Assembly: GCA_012839295.1 (NCBI GenBank) | Contig: DUNO01000001.1 | Coordinates: 310,001-374,000, forward strand | DNA: 64,000 nucleotides | Direction: 5' to 3' | Source: Clostridiales bacterium | Lineage (GTDB): Bacteria > Bacillota > Clostridia > Lachnospirales > Lachnospiraceae | Shown here: positions 1 to 8,808 of the stretch, in pieces | Layout of the letters: each line of letters starts with the position of its first letter | Position numbering within the stretch: position 1 is the stretch's first letter | Program-made: the position numbers and the translations under genes | Notes under the pieces: model-generated | What the model saw: the letters and a program-made list of their open reading frames with translations, nothing else | Database searches by the model: none | What the model was told of the DNA's origin: nothing

Positions 1-132
1 CTGGAGGATAGGGACGGGGAGGTTGAAAAGCAGGAAACGGAGGACAAGGATTCCGGTAATAATTATTTTACAACGGATATTAATTATAGTGCGCCTGTAA
101 TGAATTTATTGTCGGAACAGAATTTGCTGTAG
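1..132 (+). CDS. C-terminal end of an unknown protein (partial)
   Basis: The window opens inside a frame that runs without a stop to TAG at 130-132, giving the last 43 residues of a protein that begins upstream. The visible tail is very polar and acidic at first (several Glu, Asp and Lys) and ends in a short hydrophobic stretch. No domain can be recognised. The real-gene call rests on the open frame and on an AT-rich hairpin just downstream. The product cannot be named from this fragment. Confidence 0.45.
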   Translation: MEDRDGEVEKQETEDKDSGNNYFTTDINYSAPVMNLLSEQNLL

Positions 133-165
133 CAGCTGTCATGATAAAGGTAGGATTAATAATGG

Positions 166-195
166 GATAATAATATTGTTGGCAATAATATTATT
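166..195 (+). terminator. AT-rich hairpin after the partial gene
   Basis: Two complementary arms of about 13 bases (166-178 and 183-195) are separated by TTGG. The hairpin lies about 35 bases after the stop of the upstream partial gene. It is AT-rich and has no clear T-run, so it is only a weak terminator candidate. Confidence 0.3.
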
Positions 196-320
196 GTGTA
201 GAATACCAGATGACAGGTTGGATATGCGGTCTGAAGCATATAACCTTGTCATAAGTAGAATATGGGAAGCCGTAAGTACATAGTTTTTTATAGATAGGTT
301 TTTATATGATGGAGGCTGGG

Positions 321-779
321 ATGAAGCAGGAGTTTGATGCGGTAATTAGGCAGCATGAGGGCATAGATGGAGCTTATATTGTGCCACCCTTTGATGTACG
401 GGAGGTTTACGGCGCAAAACGGGTCAAAGTAATTGCCACCTTTGACGGTGTGGGATACAGAGGTTCCCTGGTTACCATGGGCGGCAGCTATGTGATTGGC
501 ATGACTCAGGAAGTCCGTAGGAAGATCGGTAAAAGTTTTGGGGATACGGTTCATGTAACCCTGGAAAAGGATGTGGAAGAAAGAACTGTTGAAGCTCCTG
601 ACGATTTTATGGAAGGGATGAAACAAAGCCCGGAGGCGCTGGCAAACTACGAAAAGCTTTCCTTTACGGCAAAGAAGGAGTATGTGACCTGGATTACGGC
701 CGCTAAAAAAGCTGAAACAAGGCAAAGCCGCATTGAAAAAACGATTGGACAATTAAAACAGGGTAGAAAATTGAGATAA
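321..779 (+). CDS. DUF1905/YdeI-OmdA-like protein
   Basis: A protein of 152 residues. Residues 1-80 resemble the DUF1905 beta-barrel-like domain (pattern around KVIATFDGVGYRGSL and the Gly-Gly-Ser that follows). Residues 90-150 resemble the YdeI/OmpD-associated domain, with the typical order Leu-Ser, Lys-Lys-Glu-Tyr, Trp-Ile, Ala-Lys-Lys, Glu-Thr-Arg and Arg-Ile-Glu-Lys. Such proteins are common and are linked only loosely to bacteriocin protection; the biochemical role is unknown. Two ATGs at 306 and 309 lie upstream in frame, but GGAGG at 311-315 is correctly spaced only for the ATG at 321, so that start is preferred. The gene appears to stand alone. Confidence 0.75.
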   Translation: MKQEFDAVIRQHEGIDGAYIVPPFDVREVYGAKRVKVIATFDGVGYRGSLVTMGGSYVIGMTQEVRRKIGKSFGDTVHVTLEKDVEERTVEAPDDFMEGMKQSPEALANYEKLSFTAKKEYVTWITAAKKAETRQSRIEKTIGQLKQGRKLR

Positions 780-843
780 AAATAAGATAAAAAACCAAGC
801 TAACCCCAAGATAAAAAGCAGGTGGGAGTGGAATGAATCAATG

Positions 844-903
844 AAGCGGCAGGTGATACCTGTCTCTTTTTTGAATTTCTGGCAGCAGACCAGCCTGCCG
901 CTT
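844..903 (+). terminator. small hairpin with T-run inside a longer inverted repeat
   Basis: A five-base-pair stem (CAGGT 850-854, ACCTG 858-862) is followed by a run of six T (866-872 region) and could end transcription of the YdeI-like gene. It lies inside a larger 10-base inverted repeat (844-853 with 894-903), which could form a competing stem. No known riboswitch class was recognised. Confidence 0.35.
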
Positions 904-959
904 TAGCTGATTGCACCTGGAACCTGATAATAAATCAAAATGAGGAAATGAGGCTGCAT

Positions 960-2066
960 ATGAAACAAAGTATCCAAGGAAAATATAATGTTAATGCTAT
1001 CGCATGTGCGGTTCTGGCCGCTGCCCTGTATGGAATCAGCTCACCCATTTCAAAGCTGCTTCTGAAGGAGGTTCCTCCAACCTTAATGGCAGCCTTGCTG
1101 TACCTTGGAGCCGGGATTGGTATGCTGGGTGTGAATGGTATCCACCGTGTCTTTCGCAGGGAACAGCGGGAGGCTAAGATGACTGTAAAGGAGCTGCCTT
1201 ATATCTTTGGAATGATTGCATTGGATATTGCGGCACCTGTGCTGCTGATGTTTGGTCTTAGCCTGACAACCGCCGCCAATGCTTCACTGCTGAATAATTT
1301 TGAAATTGTAACCACTTCCCTTATCGCATTATTCTTCTTTAAAGAAGCCGTCGGAAAACGGATGTGGGTGGCCATACTGCTGATCACGGCTTCCAGCTTT
1401 GTGCTGTCCATAGATGATGCCAGCAGCATTTCCTTCTCAATTGGCTCCATCTTTGTACTGATGGCATGCGTCTGCTGGGGATTTGAAAATAATTGTACAA
1501 GAATGCTCTCGGTAAAGGATCCAAGGCAGATTGTAGTATATAAGGGGCTAGGCTCCGGGGCCGGAGCCCTGGTTATTTTCTTTATAACGGGGAAGCATTC
1601 CAGCTATGACCTTACCTATATTTTCATAACCCTTGTGCTTGGGTTTGTGGCTTATGGGTTAAGCATCTATTTTTACCTGCTGGCACAGAGGCAGCTTGGT
1701 GCAGCCAGGACCAGCTCCTATTATGCGGCAGCCCCCTTTATCGGCGTCTTCATTTCCTGGTTGCTTTTCCGTGACCGGATAACAATTAATTTTATCATAG
1801 CGCTTGGAATTATGCTGCTGGGAACCTATTTTGCCGTAACGGAGCTGCACCGCCACATGCATGTCCATATCCCCATTAGCCATGAACATAAGCATAACCA
1901 TGAGGATGGGCACCATACCCACCGGCATGGGGAGGGTTTTCATGGGGAGCATTCCCATGTACATAGCCATGAGGCCATCAGGCACACCCATAGCCATGCC
2001 CCGGATGCACACCACCAGCATTCCCATGGAAAAAAACCTATAAAATTATCCAAGAGGAGGATATAG
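960..2066 (+). CDS. EamA-family (DMT) transporter with His-rich C-terminal tail
   Basis: A drug/metabolite-transporter superfamily membrane protein of about 368 residues, with roughly ten hydrophobic helices arranged as two EamA repeats (the first opening near AALYGISSPISKLLL, the second near FVLMACVCWGFENNC). After the last helix comes a soluble tail of about 70 residues containing 24 histidines, mostly as alternating His-X pairs, ending in a Lys/Arg-rich stretch. EamA proteins export or import small metabolites, but the substrate cannot be read here. The tail looks like a divalent-metal buffer or sensor, as in some cation exporters; that is inference. ATG at 948 is an alternative start, but GAGG at 950-953 better fits 960. 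The HAD hydrolase gene starts four bases after the stop, suggesting cotranscription. Confidence 0.85.
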   Translation: MKQSIQGKYNVNAIACAVLAAALYGISSPISKLLLKEVPPTLMAALLYLGAGIGMLGVNGIHRVFRREQREAKMTVKELPYIFGMIALDIAAPVLLMFGLSLTTAANASLLNNFEIVTTSLIALFFFKEAVGKRMWVAILLITASSFVLSIDDASSISFSIGSIFVLMACVCWGFENNCTRMLSVKDPRQIVVYKGLGSGAGALVIFFITGKHSSYDLTYIFITLVLGFVAYGLSIYFYLLAQRQLGAARTSSYYAAAPFIGVFISWLLFRDRITINFIIALGIMLLGTYFAVTELHRHMHVHIPISHEHKHNHEDGHHTHRHGEGFHGEHSHVHSHEAIRHTHSHAPDAHHQHSHGKKPIKLSKRRI

Positions 2067-2070
2067 AGAA

Positions 2071-2787
2071 ATGAATACATTTATATTTGATTTAGACGGT
2101 ACCTTGCTGCCGATGCCCAGCCAGGAGCTATTTGTTGAAACTTATTTTAAGGCTCTGGCAGGGAAGCTTACGGATCATGGGCTGCAGGCGGGGGAATTGA
2201 TCGGTGCCGTGGGAGCAGCCACGGAAGCAGTGATTAAAAATGATGGTACCATGACAAATGAACAAAGGTTTTGGGAGAAGTTCTGTAGCATCCTGGGAGA
2301 GAAGGCGGTAGAACTGGAGCCTGTGTTTGAACATTTCTACCAGAAGGAGTTTGCTGTCGTGAAGGATACTACATCCCGGCATCCAAACGCAGGGGAATGC
2401 ATCAGGAGCTTAAAGGAAAAGGGCTATAAGGTGGTTTTGGCTACGAACCCGCTGTTTCCCAGGATAGCTACTTTAACCAGGATGGAATGGGCAGGGCTGG
2501 ATCCCAGGGATTTTGAACTAATTACAACCTATGAGAACAGCTCCTACTGTAAGCCGAACCTGAATTATTACAAGGAAATCCTCAGGGAAATAGAAAAGCA
2601 GCCGGAAGAGTGCATTATGGTTGGAAATGATGTAAAAGAGGATATGTGTGTGGCAGGTCTGGGGATGGCGACCTATCTGCTGAAGGATTGCCTGATCTGC
2701 CCGGAAAAGATGGATATTGACCATTTACGGCAGGGGGATTTTGATGATTTATTGGACATGATACGGGAATTGCCTGTGTTATCATAG
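2071..2787 (+). CDS. HAD-superfamily hydrolase
   Basis: A 238-residue haloacid-dehalogenase-type hydrolase, probably a small-molecule phosphatase. Motif I is DLDGT near residue 7-11 with the nucleophilic Asp. Motif II is the Thr of VVLATNP, motif III the Lys in YCKPN, and motif IV GNDVKED with the metal-binding Asp residues. Between motifs I and II is an alpha-helical C1-type cap. A purine-rich ribosome site (AGAGGAGG) precedes the ATG. The gene follows the EamA transporter by four bases and is followed after 39 bases by the YgjP-like gene, so the three probably form one operon. The substrate is unknown. Confidence 0.88.
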   Translation: MNTFIFDLDGTLLPMPSQELFVETYFKALAGKLTDHGLQAGELIGAVGAATEAVIKNDGTMTNEQRFWEKFCSILGEKAVELEPVFEHFYQKEFAVVKDTTSRHPNAGECIRSLKEKGYKVVLATNPLFPRIATLTRMEWAGLDPRDFELITTYENSSYCKPNLNYYKEILREIEKQPEECIMVGNDVKEDMCVAGLGMATYLLKDCLICPEKMDIDHLRQGDFDDLLDMIRELPVLS

Positions 2788-2826
2788 GCTGGACATATGA
2801 TTAGGAAATAGGATGGGAAGGATTCA

Positions 2827-3525
2827 ATGATAAAGCATATTTCGGTTGGAAATGTACCGGTTGAACTGGAACGTAAGAAAATAAAGAATATGTACTTAAG
2901 GGTAGTTCCGCCGGAGGGGCAGGTGCGAATTACGGCACCAATGCGTATGGGTGAGGAAGAGATAAGAAAATTTGTCCTGACAAAGCTGGATTGGATCCGT
3001 ACCAAACAGCAGGAAATGGAAAACAGGCACCCGCAGGAAGAAATAGATTATGTCAGCGGCGAAAAGATTTATCTCTGGGGAAACCCCTACCAGCTGCAGG
3101 TACAGGAGAAGAATGTGCGTCCCAGTATACAGGCCGGCGCCGGTCTGCTGGTTCTGGCGGTAAAGCCGGAGGCCGGGAAGGAACAGCGGAAGAAAATGGT
3201 GGATACCCTTTACAGGGAAGTTTTATTGAAGGAAATTCCTCCTTTAATGGCAAAGTGGGAGGCCAGGATCGGAGTTAAGGCCACGGGCTTTACTGTCCGC
3301 GACATGAAGACCAGATGGGGAACCTGCAATGTCAGGACTAAAAAAATATGCCTGAGCCTGCAGCTCGCCAAACAGCAGCCCAGGTGCCTGGAATATGTAG
3401 TTGTCCATGAACTGGTGCATCTGCTGGAGCGAAGCCATAACCATGTTTTTAAAAGCTATCTGGATCATTTCCTGCCGGAGTGGAGGCAGATAAAAAAGGA
3501 AATGAACGGAAAAGCAGCTATATAG
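2827..3525 (+). CDS. YgjP/SprT-like M48-type zinc metallopeptidase
   Basis: A 232-residue cytosolic protein of the YgjP (DUF45, WLM-like) family. Near residues 195-206 it has HELVHLLERSH, the HExxH zinc-protease signature plus a downstream His expected to be the third ligand. The preceding TRWGTCN segment is also typical of the family. No signal peptide or membrane segment is seen. YgjP-like proteins often sit near nuclease or restriction genes, but here the neighbours are a HAD hydrolase and a transporter, so context says little about substrate. Last gene of the likely three-gene operon starting with the EamA transporter. Confidence 0.88.
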   Translation: MIKHISVGNVPVELERKKIKNMYLRVVPPEGQVRITAPMRMGEEEIRKFVLTKLDWIRTKQQEMENRHPQEEIDYVSGEKIYLWGNPYQLQVQEKNVRPSIQAGAGLLVLAVKPEAGKEQRKKMVDTLYREVLLKEIPPLMAKWEARIGVKATGFTVRDMKTRWGTCNVRTKKICLSLQLAKQQPRCLEYVVVHELVHLLERSHNHVFKSYLDHFLPEWRQIKKEMNGKAAI

Positions 3526-4040
3526 ACGGAAGTAAAAATCGTATCTTAGACCGCATACCCGATTGGGCTATCAAAGGGGTGCGGCCTGTCCTGGTTCATC
3601 TTCTCACATTCTTTATTAATCATTTCAGAGAATAAAACAGCAAAAAAATAGCGGGAATTTTACAGGAATCTATAGAAAGACTAAGAAATTCTGAGGGTTG
3701 GCAGACCGTAAAATTCAATTACAGAGATTGTAATATAATGTAGATATATAATACAGAATAGGAAAAACAGGTTGATATTTGGTGATTTGGCTAAAAATTC
3801 TCCTGTTTCAGAAAAAAATTCAGTAATTATTAAACTAGAAATCATATTATGAATTAGTTAATATGATAACCGGCAGTTAGAAATTGGGGAATTTTTGATT
3901 GCCGATTGACATAGATACGAACGAAAGAAAAAAGGTAAAGAGGAGAAAAGAAAAAAAGAGGAGAAAAAGAGGAGAGGGAAAGCGCAACAGGTCTTTCCCA
4001 GGGTCTGCCATCGGCAGGCTTAAGAAAAAAGGAGGGAACA
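3526..4040. other. AT-rich intergenic region with a purine-rich tract
   Basis: No convincing gene. The first 60 bases contain an imperfect hairpin around 3549-3590 without a T-run. From about 3917 to 3990 the plus strand is almost pure purine (repeated GAAAGAAAA, GAGGAGAAA units) before the ribosome site of the next gene. This tract can be read as an open frame of Lys/Arg/Glu codons, but it has no homologous look and was not called. Confidence 0.6.
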
Positions 4041-5201
4041 ATGAATCAGAACGTAGCTATCAAACGCCGGATGGATACGATTTTAACAGGCGAGAATATT
4101 ATTACATATGCGGCGGTTTCAATTTTTTTACCTTATGTTCTAACTGCAATCATACTGATATTTCTCGCAGTATACATCTTGGTAAACAGACAGACAAGGC
4201 AGCTGGTCTTTGTCCATGCTGGAAGTAATTTTTTAAAAATGTTTTGTCTTTATGCAGTTACAATTCCGGTTTTATATGGTAACTGGAAGGGAATGGCAAC
4301 TGGAATAGGCTTTGCCCTGGCGCTGGTGCTTGGGTTGTTTTTAAGAAGTGTCATGACGAGGGAAAGGTATGAGAGGACCCTTACCTTAATCTGCAGCTTG
4401 AGCCTTACCAGCGCGGGCTTTGCATTCTTTGAGGCATTTCTTAATTTTGTTAACCATGACGGCCATATCCACCGTATTTCAGCTGGGTTTTCCCATCCGA
4501 ATTATTTTGGCTCCGTTGCGGCAGCCGTTATTGTGGTCTGTGCCTATAAGGTATTTACCAGCCATGAGAGCAAGTTTTATTTCTGCCTGATTGCTGTGGC
4601 AAATATCATAAGCCTGTACCTGTGTAAAAGCATGTTTGCATTTATTGAGGTTTTTATAGGTATCCTGGTACTGCTGGCAGTGCTGAAAAAGAAGAAGCTG
4701 CTGGCACTTTGGCTGTCTGCGGCTGTCATATTGGGAGCAATGATTTTTTTCTTTAGGGTGGGGCTGATCCCCCGTCTTTCGGATGTGGAGATAACCGTAA
4801 GGCTGCGCCAGAATATCTGGAGGCTGGCCATAAGGCAGATTAAGGAGGATCCCTTTTTCGGCCATGGCTTTATGTCCTTCGATTATTTGTTTGACACGGT
4901 GATCCGGAGCAGGCAGGTTGCCCATGCACATAACATTTATCTGGATATGCTGCTGAATTTCGGGGTGGTGGGCTCCCTATTATTTCTGGGTTATTTTGCA
5001 CGGTATTACCTCTCGGTTAGCTTTGCCTGGATCACGGATAAGAGGAACGTGCCTGCTGCGCTGATCCTGGCCATAACAGCAGCCAATCTGGTGCACGGCG
5101 CTACCGACCTGACCTTACTTTGGATCCAGACCTTTCCCTTGTTCCTGATCATCCTTTCAGGACAGGGAGCGCAGGAACAGCGCCTGTCATCAGAAATGTA
5201 G
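4041..5201 (+). CDS. O-antigen ligase/Wzy-type membrane protein
   Basis: A 386-residue integral membrane protein with about ten to eleven hydrophobic helices. Family signatures of the Wzy_C/O-antigen-ligase group are visible: the SHPNYFG segment near residue 150 and, later, HAHNIYLDMLLNFGVVG (around residue 293-309) with the conserved His and Asn in the large extracytoplasmic loop. Members polymerise or ligate undecaprenyl-linked glycans at the outer face of the cytoplasmic membrane. In a Gram-positive-type cell this would serve surface polysaccharide or teichoic-type glycan assembly. GGAGGG at 4031-4036 sets the start. No glycosyltransferase genes lie nearby, so it is an orphan copy and the glycan is unknown. 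Confidence 0.82.
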   Translation: MNQNVAIKRRMDTILTGENIITYAAVSIFLPYVLTAIILIFLAVYILVNRQTRQLVFVHAGSNFLKMFCLYAVTIPVLYGNWKGMATGIGFALALVLGLFLRSVMTRERYERTLTLICSLSLTSAGFAFFEAFLNFVNHDGHIHRISAGFSHPNYFGSVAAAVIVVCAYKVFTSHESKFYFCLIAVANIISLYLCKSMFAFIEVFIGILVLLAVLKKKKLLALWLSAAVILGAMIFFFRVGLIPRLSDVEITVRLRQNIWRLAIRQIKEDPFFGHGFMSFDYLFDTVIRSRQVAHAHNIYLDMLLNFGVVGSLLFLGYFARYYLSVSFAWITDKRNVPAALILAITAANLVHGATDLTLLWIQTFPLFLIILSGQGAQEQRLSSEM

Positions 5202-5295
5202 GGCGGCTTCTGACAACTTATATATGTATAAAATGTAAAAAAGAGCATATGCTAATCCCAAATTTATAAGGCAGCTATCTGCCAAAAATAAATAG

Positions 5296-5320
5296 TAAGG
5301 AGGGAGAATCCCCCTCCTTA
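5296..5320 (+). promoter_or_regulatory. hairpin abutting the ribosome site of the tocopherol-cyclase-like gene
   Basis: Perfect arms TAAGGAGGG (5296-5304) and CCCTCCTTA (5312-5320) form a strong stem directly next to AGGGAG (5321-5326), the Shine-Dalgarno site for the ATG at 5335. The pyrimidine arm could pair instead with the Shine-Dalgarno site itself, so the upstream purine arm may act as a decoy that frees translation. Confidence 0.45.
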
Positions 5321-5334
5321 AGGGAGAATGGAAT

Positions 5335-6282
5335 ATGTATCGATTGCACAGAATAAAGACGCCGGAAATGTTTCAGGGAAAATATAAGAAGAAGCGCTAC
5401 TTTGAGGGCTGGTATTACAAAATCACCGATAAGAAGGGAAGAAATTCATTCGCTGTTATTCCCGGAATTGCCATAGGGGAATGGAGCTCCCATGCCTTTA
5501 TCCAGGTACTGCACCAGAACCATAAGGTAAGCCATTTCAATTTTGATATCAGTGAATTTCAGTTCAATACCAAAAAGTTCGAGATAATGATCGGCGATAA
5601 TTATTTTTCGAAGACAAGAATCCGCTTGAATCTGGTAGGGGAGGATTTCAGCCTCCAGGGAGACCTGTATTTCTGGGATATCCTGGAATATTCGTCCACC
5701 TGCCTAAAGCCCGGGGTGATGGGACCTTTTCTTTATCACCCATGGATGGAATGCTATATGGACATCGTTAATATCCAGCATAAAATTGTAGGCCACCTTA
5801 AGGTCTCAGGTAAGAAGATCAATTATACGGACGGTATCGGATACCTGGAGAAGAACTGGGGACGCTCCATGCCAAAATCCTGGGTGTGGGTCCAGTCGAA
5901 CCATTTCGGGGAGGATGACGTATCCCTATCCATTAATATCGGTAAGATACCCTGTATGGGCGGAAGCTTTATTGGCTTTGTGGGCCTGTTCCGTTTTAGG
6001 GACCGGATTTTTATGTTTACCACGTATTCAGGAGCAAGGATCCGTACCCTTTACACCGGTGACCATAAATTATATCTTACTTTGACGGACTGCAGGTTCC
6101 GGCTGGACATCATAGCTTATTATGGGGAAGGCGGGAAGATATTGGCGCCCGTGGACGGAAGGATGGACAGGACGATAGTAGAAAGCATGAATGCAGTGAT
6201 CAAGGTACGCTTCTCAGACCGCTTTGGAAATGTATATTACGAAGGGCTGGGTACAAGCGGCGGGCTGGAGGTCACAGAATAA
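5335..6282 (+). CDS. tocopherol-cyclase-like family protein
   Basis: A 315-residue protein with hallmarks of the tocopherol cyclase family (PF14249-like): an N-terminal FEGWYYK near residue 24-30 and, in the middle, YLEKNWG followed by a Trp-Val-Trp-Val-Gln-Ser-Asn stretch (about residues 172-191). In plants and cyanobacteria the family closes the chromanol ring of vitamin E. Members also occur in Firmicutes, which make no tocopherol, so the substrate here is unknown; a lipid or quinone-like molecule is a guess. No signal peptide is apparent. The gene is monocistronic, faces a strong terminator at 6299-6345 and is preceded by a hairpin next to its ribosome site. Confidence 0.8.
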   Translation: MYRLHRIKTPEMFQGKYKKKRYFEGWYYKITDKKGRNSFAVIPGIAIGEWSSHAFIQVLHQNHKVSHFNFDISEFQFNTKKFEIMIGDNYFSKTRIRLNLVGEDFSLQGDLYFWDILEYSSTCLKPGVMGPFLYHPWMECYMDIVNIQHKIVGHLKVSGKKINYTDGIGYLEKNWGRSMPKSWVWVQSNHFGEDDVSLSINIGKIPCMGGSFIGFVGLFRFRDRIFMFTTYSGARIRTLYTGDHKLYLTLTDCRFRLDIIAYYGEGGKILAPVDGRMDRTIVESMNAVIKVRFSDRFGNVYYEGLGTSGGLEVTE

Positions 6283-6298
6283 TTTATTGTATAATAAA

Positions 6299-6354
6299 AC
6301 TGGCTGGCCTAAGGCAGAAGAAAGTGGTGCCTTGGGTCAGCCAGTAATTTTATT
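6299..6354. terminator. bidirectional terminator between convergent genes
   Basis: An 18-base inverted repeat (6299-6316 with 6328-6345, two mismatches) is flanked by ATAATAAA on the left and AATTTTATT on the right. It lies between the convergent tocopherol-cyclase-like and chemotaxis-receptor genes and could serve both strands. Confidence 0.75.
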
Positions 6355-6450
6355 CATCCGGTAGTCCAGCTGGTATGTATCCCTCCGGCATTGAATGGAG
6401 GAAAGAACACAGCTTACGGATTTTTCATGATTATTCAAAAATCAGCCAGG

Positions 6451-8388
6451 TTAAATTCTCTTTTCATAAATAGAGATGTTTGACTTGTTGGCTTCATAGG
6501 TTCCTGTATCGGTATATTTAACCACCGGTTTGTTGGCGAATACATCCGTAAGGATTTCAAGTGCCATGGTGACCCAGGTGAATGGACGCTGTGCGATGGC
6601 AGCCTTAATCCGGCCTTTTTTGATCAGATCAGCTACGTCGGCACGCAGGTCTGTTGTGATGATATCAAAATCAAGGTGGTGCTTTCCTACATATTCACCG
6701 AGTGCTGCACCCCAAGCGCCATTGGTGCAATAGAAGGTTCTTGCGTTCGGGTGCTCCTTCTTCAGGGTATCAAACATCTTGTCCAGCTGTTCCTCCGTAG
6801 GAGTGCTAAGAACCTTGACAGGATAAACCTTGATGTTGGAGTTTTTCTTCATTTCTTCGATAAAGCCGTCGGCACGCTTTTCGATGGAGGCTATTTTTAC
6901 GTCCGTCCATTGGTTTACGAATACCTCACCCTGGTTGTTCATAAGCTGCTTTATCGTCTTGGCGGCATTCTTGCCCAGCTCAATGCTGTTGGTTTCGATC
7001 AGGGAAGCATAGGGCACATTGTCAAATACGGAATTGATGAAGATGATTTTAATACCCTTATCCGCAGCCTCTTTTAATACGGCCTGAATCTCAGGTGCAT
7101 CAATGGGGCTGATGACGATGGCATCAAAATCACGTGCCACAAAATCCTTAAGTGCTGCCTGCATATCCCTTATACCATGCTCCCTGTCCTTCGGGGCGAA
7201 GAATTCGATATAATAGTTCAGGGCTTTTGCCGTCTTAATCCCCTCTTTTCTGGCAGGAACCCAGAAAGGATCATCAATATCAAAGATAGCAGCAACCTTT
7301 TTCTGCTGGGTGGAAATATGGTTTGTTTTTATATTAGAGGAATTGGCTACAATTTCATCCACCTTGGTATGTAAGTCCCGTGCCATCTTAAATATGATGT
7401 TTGCCGTGCTGCTCTGTCCGATGGTCAGGGAAGCAACCTCCTCCGTTGTTGCAGAGGATTCCTCGATGACGGAAGCGATGCTGCAGAAGGAATCGATGAG
7501 ACGGTCTTTTTCAGCGGACAAGCCTTGGAATTCTGAATTGAATTTCTTTTGGCTGGCTACAAAACCATCCACATAGGAGTTGATTACCTCAAAGGCTTCA
7601 ATTACCTTGGTAACAGCATCGGCCTGGTTATTAAAGATTTCCTTTGAACCGTCAGCCACATTCTTCAGGTTTTCAAGCTGCTGGTTAATGGATTCAATGT
7701 TTTCATTGATCGTAATGCTGGCAGAGCGGCTGCGCTCCGCGAGATTGCGTACCTCATTTGCCACGACGGCAAAGCCTTTACCTGCCTCGCCTGCCCTTGC
7801 AGCCTCGATGGAAGCATTGAGGGACAGAAGATTGGTCTGGCTCGCAATATCATACAGAACCTTTGTAATCTCGTTAATTGCCTGTGTCTTGTTTAATAAT
7901 GCATAGATTTCGTTTGTAATTGCAGTGTTTGCCTCTAAATTCTTGTTCTGGTTCTCGGAAAGGTTCTCAATGGCTACCTTGCCGTCTTTACTGATTGTTC
8001 CCATTTCGAGAGCGGATTCAATTAATTCCTTGGACCGGTCACTCATGACATTAATGTCGTTTGCAATGATATCAGCGATAGACTGGCAGGTCGCGATATC
8101 CTCAGTCTGGCTTTGGGCACCATTGGCAATAAATTCCGCAGCCATCCTTACATTGTTTGAAGAATCCACTAACCCGTCCACAACCCCCTCAAGTTGGTCG
8201 GATACCAGTTTGATCTCTTCAAAATCAGCATTGAACTTTTCAAAATACGCCTTGTAATTCTTATGTAAGGTCAATTGGTCGCTGTCAAGGCCGCTTTTTT
8301 CTGCTGTCAGGTCATCGGTAAAATCCCATGCCAGCATTTTGCCAATAACTTTGGAACTCCTCCCCTTGTTTGAAAAATTAAACTTCAT
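6451..8388 (-). CDS. soluble methyl-accepting chemotaxis protein fused to a periplasmic-binding-protein-like domain
   Basis: A 645-residue protein in two parts. Residues about 60-345 form the long alpha-helical MCP signalling hairpin; the conserved tip is near 180-215 ([16 protein letters not shown] and [13 protein letters not shown]), which contacts CheA and CheW. Residues about 363-640 resemble a type I ribose/galactose-binding protein or LacI-type core, opening with [10 protein letters not shown] and containing APKD and VISPIDA. No signal peptide or hydrophobic helix is seen, so the whole protein should be cytosolic. The sensor domain also follows the signalling domain, the reverse of normal receptors. 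It probably senses an intracellular sugar-like ligand or takes input from transport. A minus-strand promoter lies at 8470-8498 and GAGGTG precedes the ATG. No other chemotaxis gene is in the window. Confidence 0.9.
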   Translation of the reverse strand: MKFNFSNKGRSSKVIGKMLAWDFTDDLTAEKSGLDSDQLTLHKNYKAYFEKFNADFEEIKLVSDQLEGVVDGLVDSSNNVRMAAEFIANGAQSQTEDIATCQSIADIIANDINVMSDRSKELIESALEMGTISKDGKVAIENLSENQNKNLEANTAITNEIYALLNKTQAINEITKVLYDIASQTNLLSLNASIEAARAGEAGKGFAVVANEVRNLAERSRSASITINENIESINQQLENLKNVADGSKEIFNNQADAVTKVIEAFEVINSYVDGFVASQKKFNSEFQGLSAEKDRLIDSFCSIASVIEESSATTEEVASLTIGQSSTANIIFKMARDLHTKVDEIVANSSNIKTNHISTQQKKVAAIFDIDDPFWVPARKEGIKTAKALNYYIEFFAPKDREHGIRDMQAALKDFVARDFDAIVISPIDAPEIQAVLKEAADKGIKIIFINSVFDNVPYASLIETNSIELGKNAAKTIKQLMNNQGEVFVNQWTDVKIASIEKRADGFIEEMKKNSNIKVYPVKVLSTPTEEQLDKMFDTLKKEHPNARTFYCTNGAWGAALGEYVGKHHLDFDIITTDLRADVADLIKKGRIKAAIAQRPFTWVTMALEILTDVFANKPVVKYTDTGTYEANKSNISIYEKRI

Positions 8389-8469
8389 TTCTACACCTCT
8401 TTGCTATGAATGTATAAGTAATGCACCGGGGGCTGCTTCAAACACCCTAAACTACAATACTTAGATTTA

Positions 8470-8498
8470 ATTATAGTATAGTTGTGAGGAATTTACAA
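8470..8498 (-). promoter_or_regulatory. sigma-A-type promoter of the chemotaxis receptor
   Basis: On the minus strand TTGTAA (8493-8498) is followed after exactly 17 bases by TATAAT (8470-8475). Transcription would start near 8463, leaving a leader of about 75 bases before the receptor's ATG at 8388. Confidence 0.65.
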
Positions 8499-8808
8499 TT
8501 AAAAAATCGATAATTTTATCAGATATTTGTTGAATCTGACGAAATATATGGAAAACAGTGGATTGGACTTATGTAAAATAGGATAAAGATACTAAGAATG
8601 TGTTCTGTATTTATATTAAGAGTGAATTTGTCGCACCTTTTATTAATGAATTCCAAAAAATAGACAGGGGGGATGGAGTGTGTTAGAATATATTGCAGAA
8701 TAAAAATTTGCAGCAATACTATGTGCAGCCATAGCTGACAAGCCGGAGGGTGTTAGCTGGTTGCCGGTTATTTATGTAAAGAGAATAGGATTAAGGAGAT
8801 AGAAAATT
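8499..8808. other. intergenic region without a recognised gene
   Basis: AT-rich sequence between the divergent chemotaxis receptor and the DUF4180 gene. Short frames here show no coding look. AAGGAGAT at about 8793-8800 is the ribosome site of the downstream gene. Nothing else was recognised. Confidence 0.5.

Noticed and set aside
844-903. A riboswitch-like attenuator before the EamA transporter
   Set aside because: The longer inverted repeat's right arm lies after the T-run, so it cannot act as an antiterminator in the usual sense, and no known aptamer core was recognised.
1659-2027. A minus-strand frame opposite the histidine-rich tail, rich in Met and Gly
   Set aside because: It is the mirror of CAT/CAC histidine codons and has no ribosome site or family pattern.
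3899-4228. A 109-codon plus-strand frame through the purine-rich tract
   Set aside because: It is low-complexity Lys/Arg/Glu sequence and overlaps the strong start of the O-antigen-ligase-type gene in another frame.
6676-7906. Plus-strand frames of 100-133 codons opposite the chemotaxis receptor
   Set aside because: They are shadows of a well-supported minus-strand gene and carry no domain pattern.
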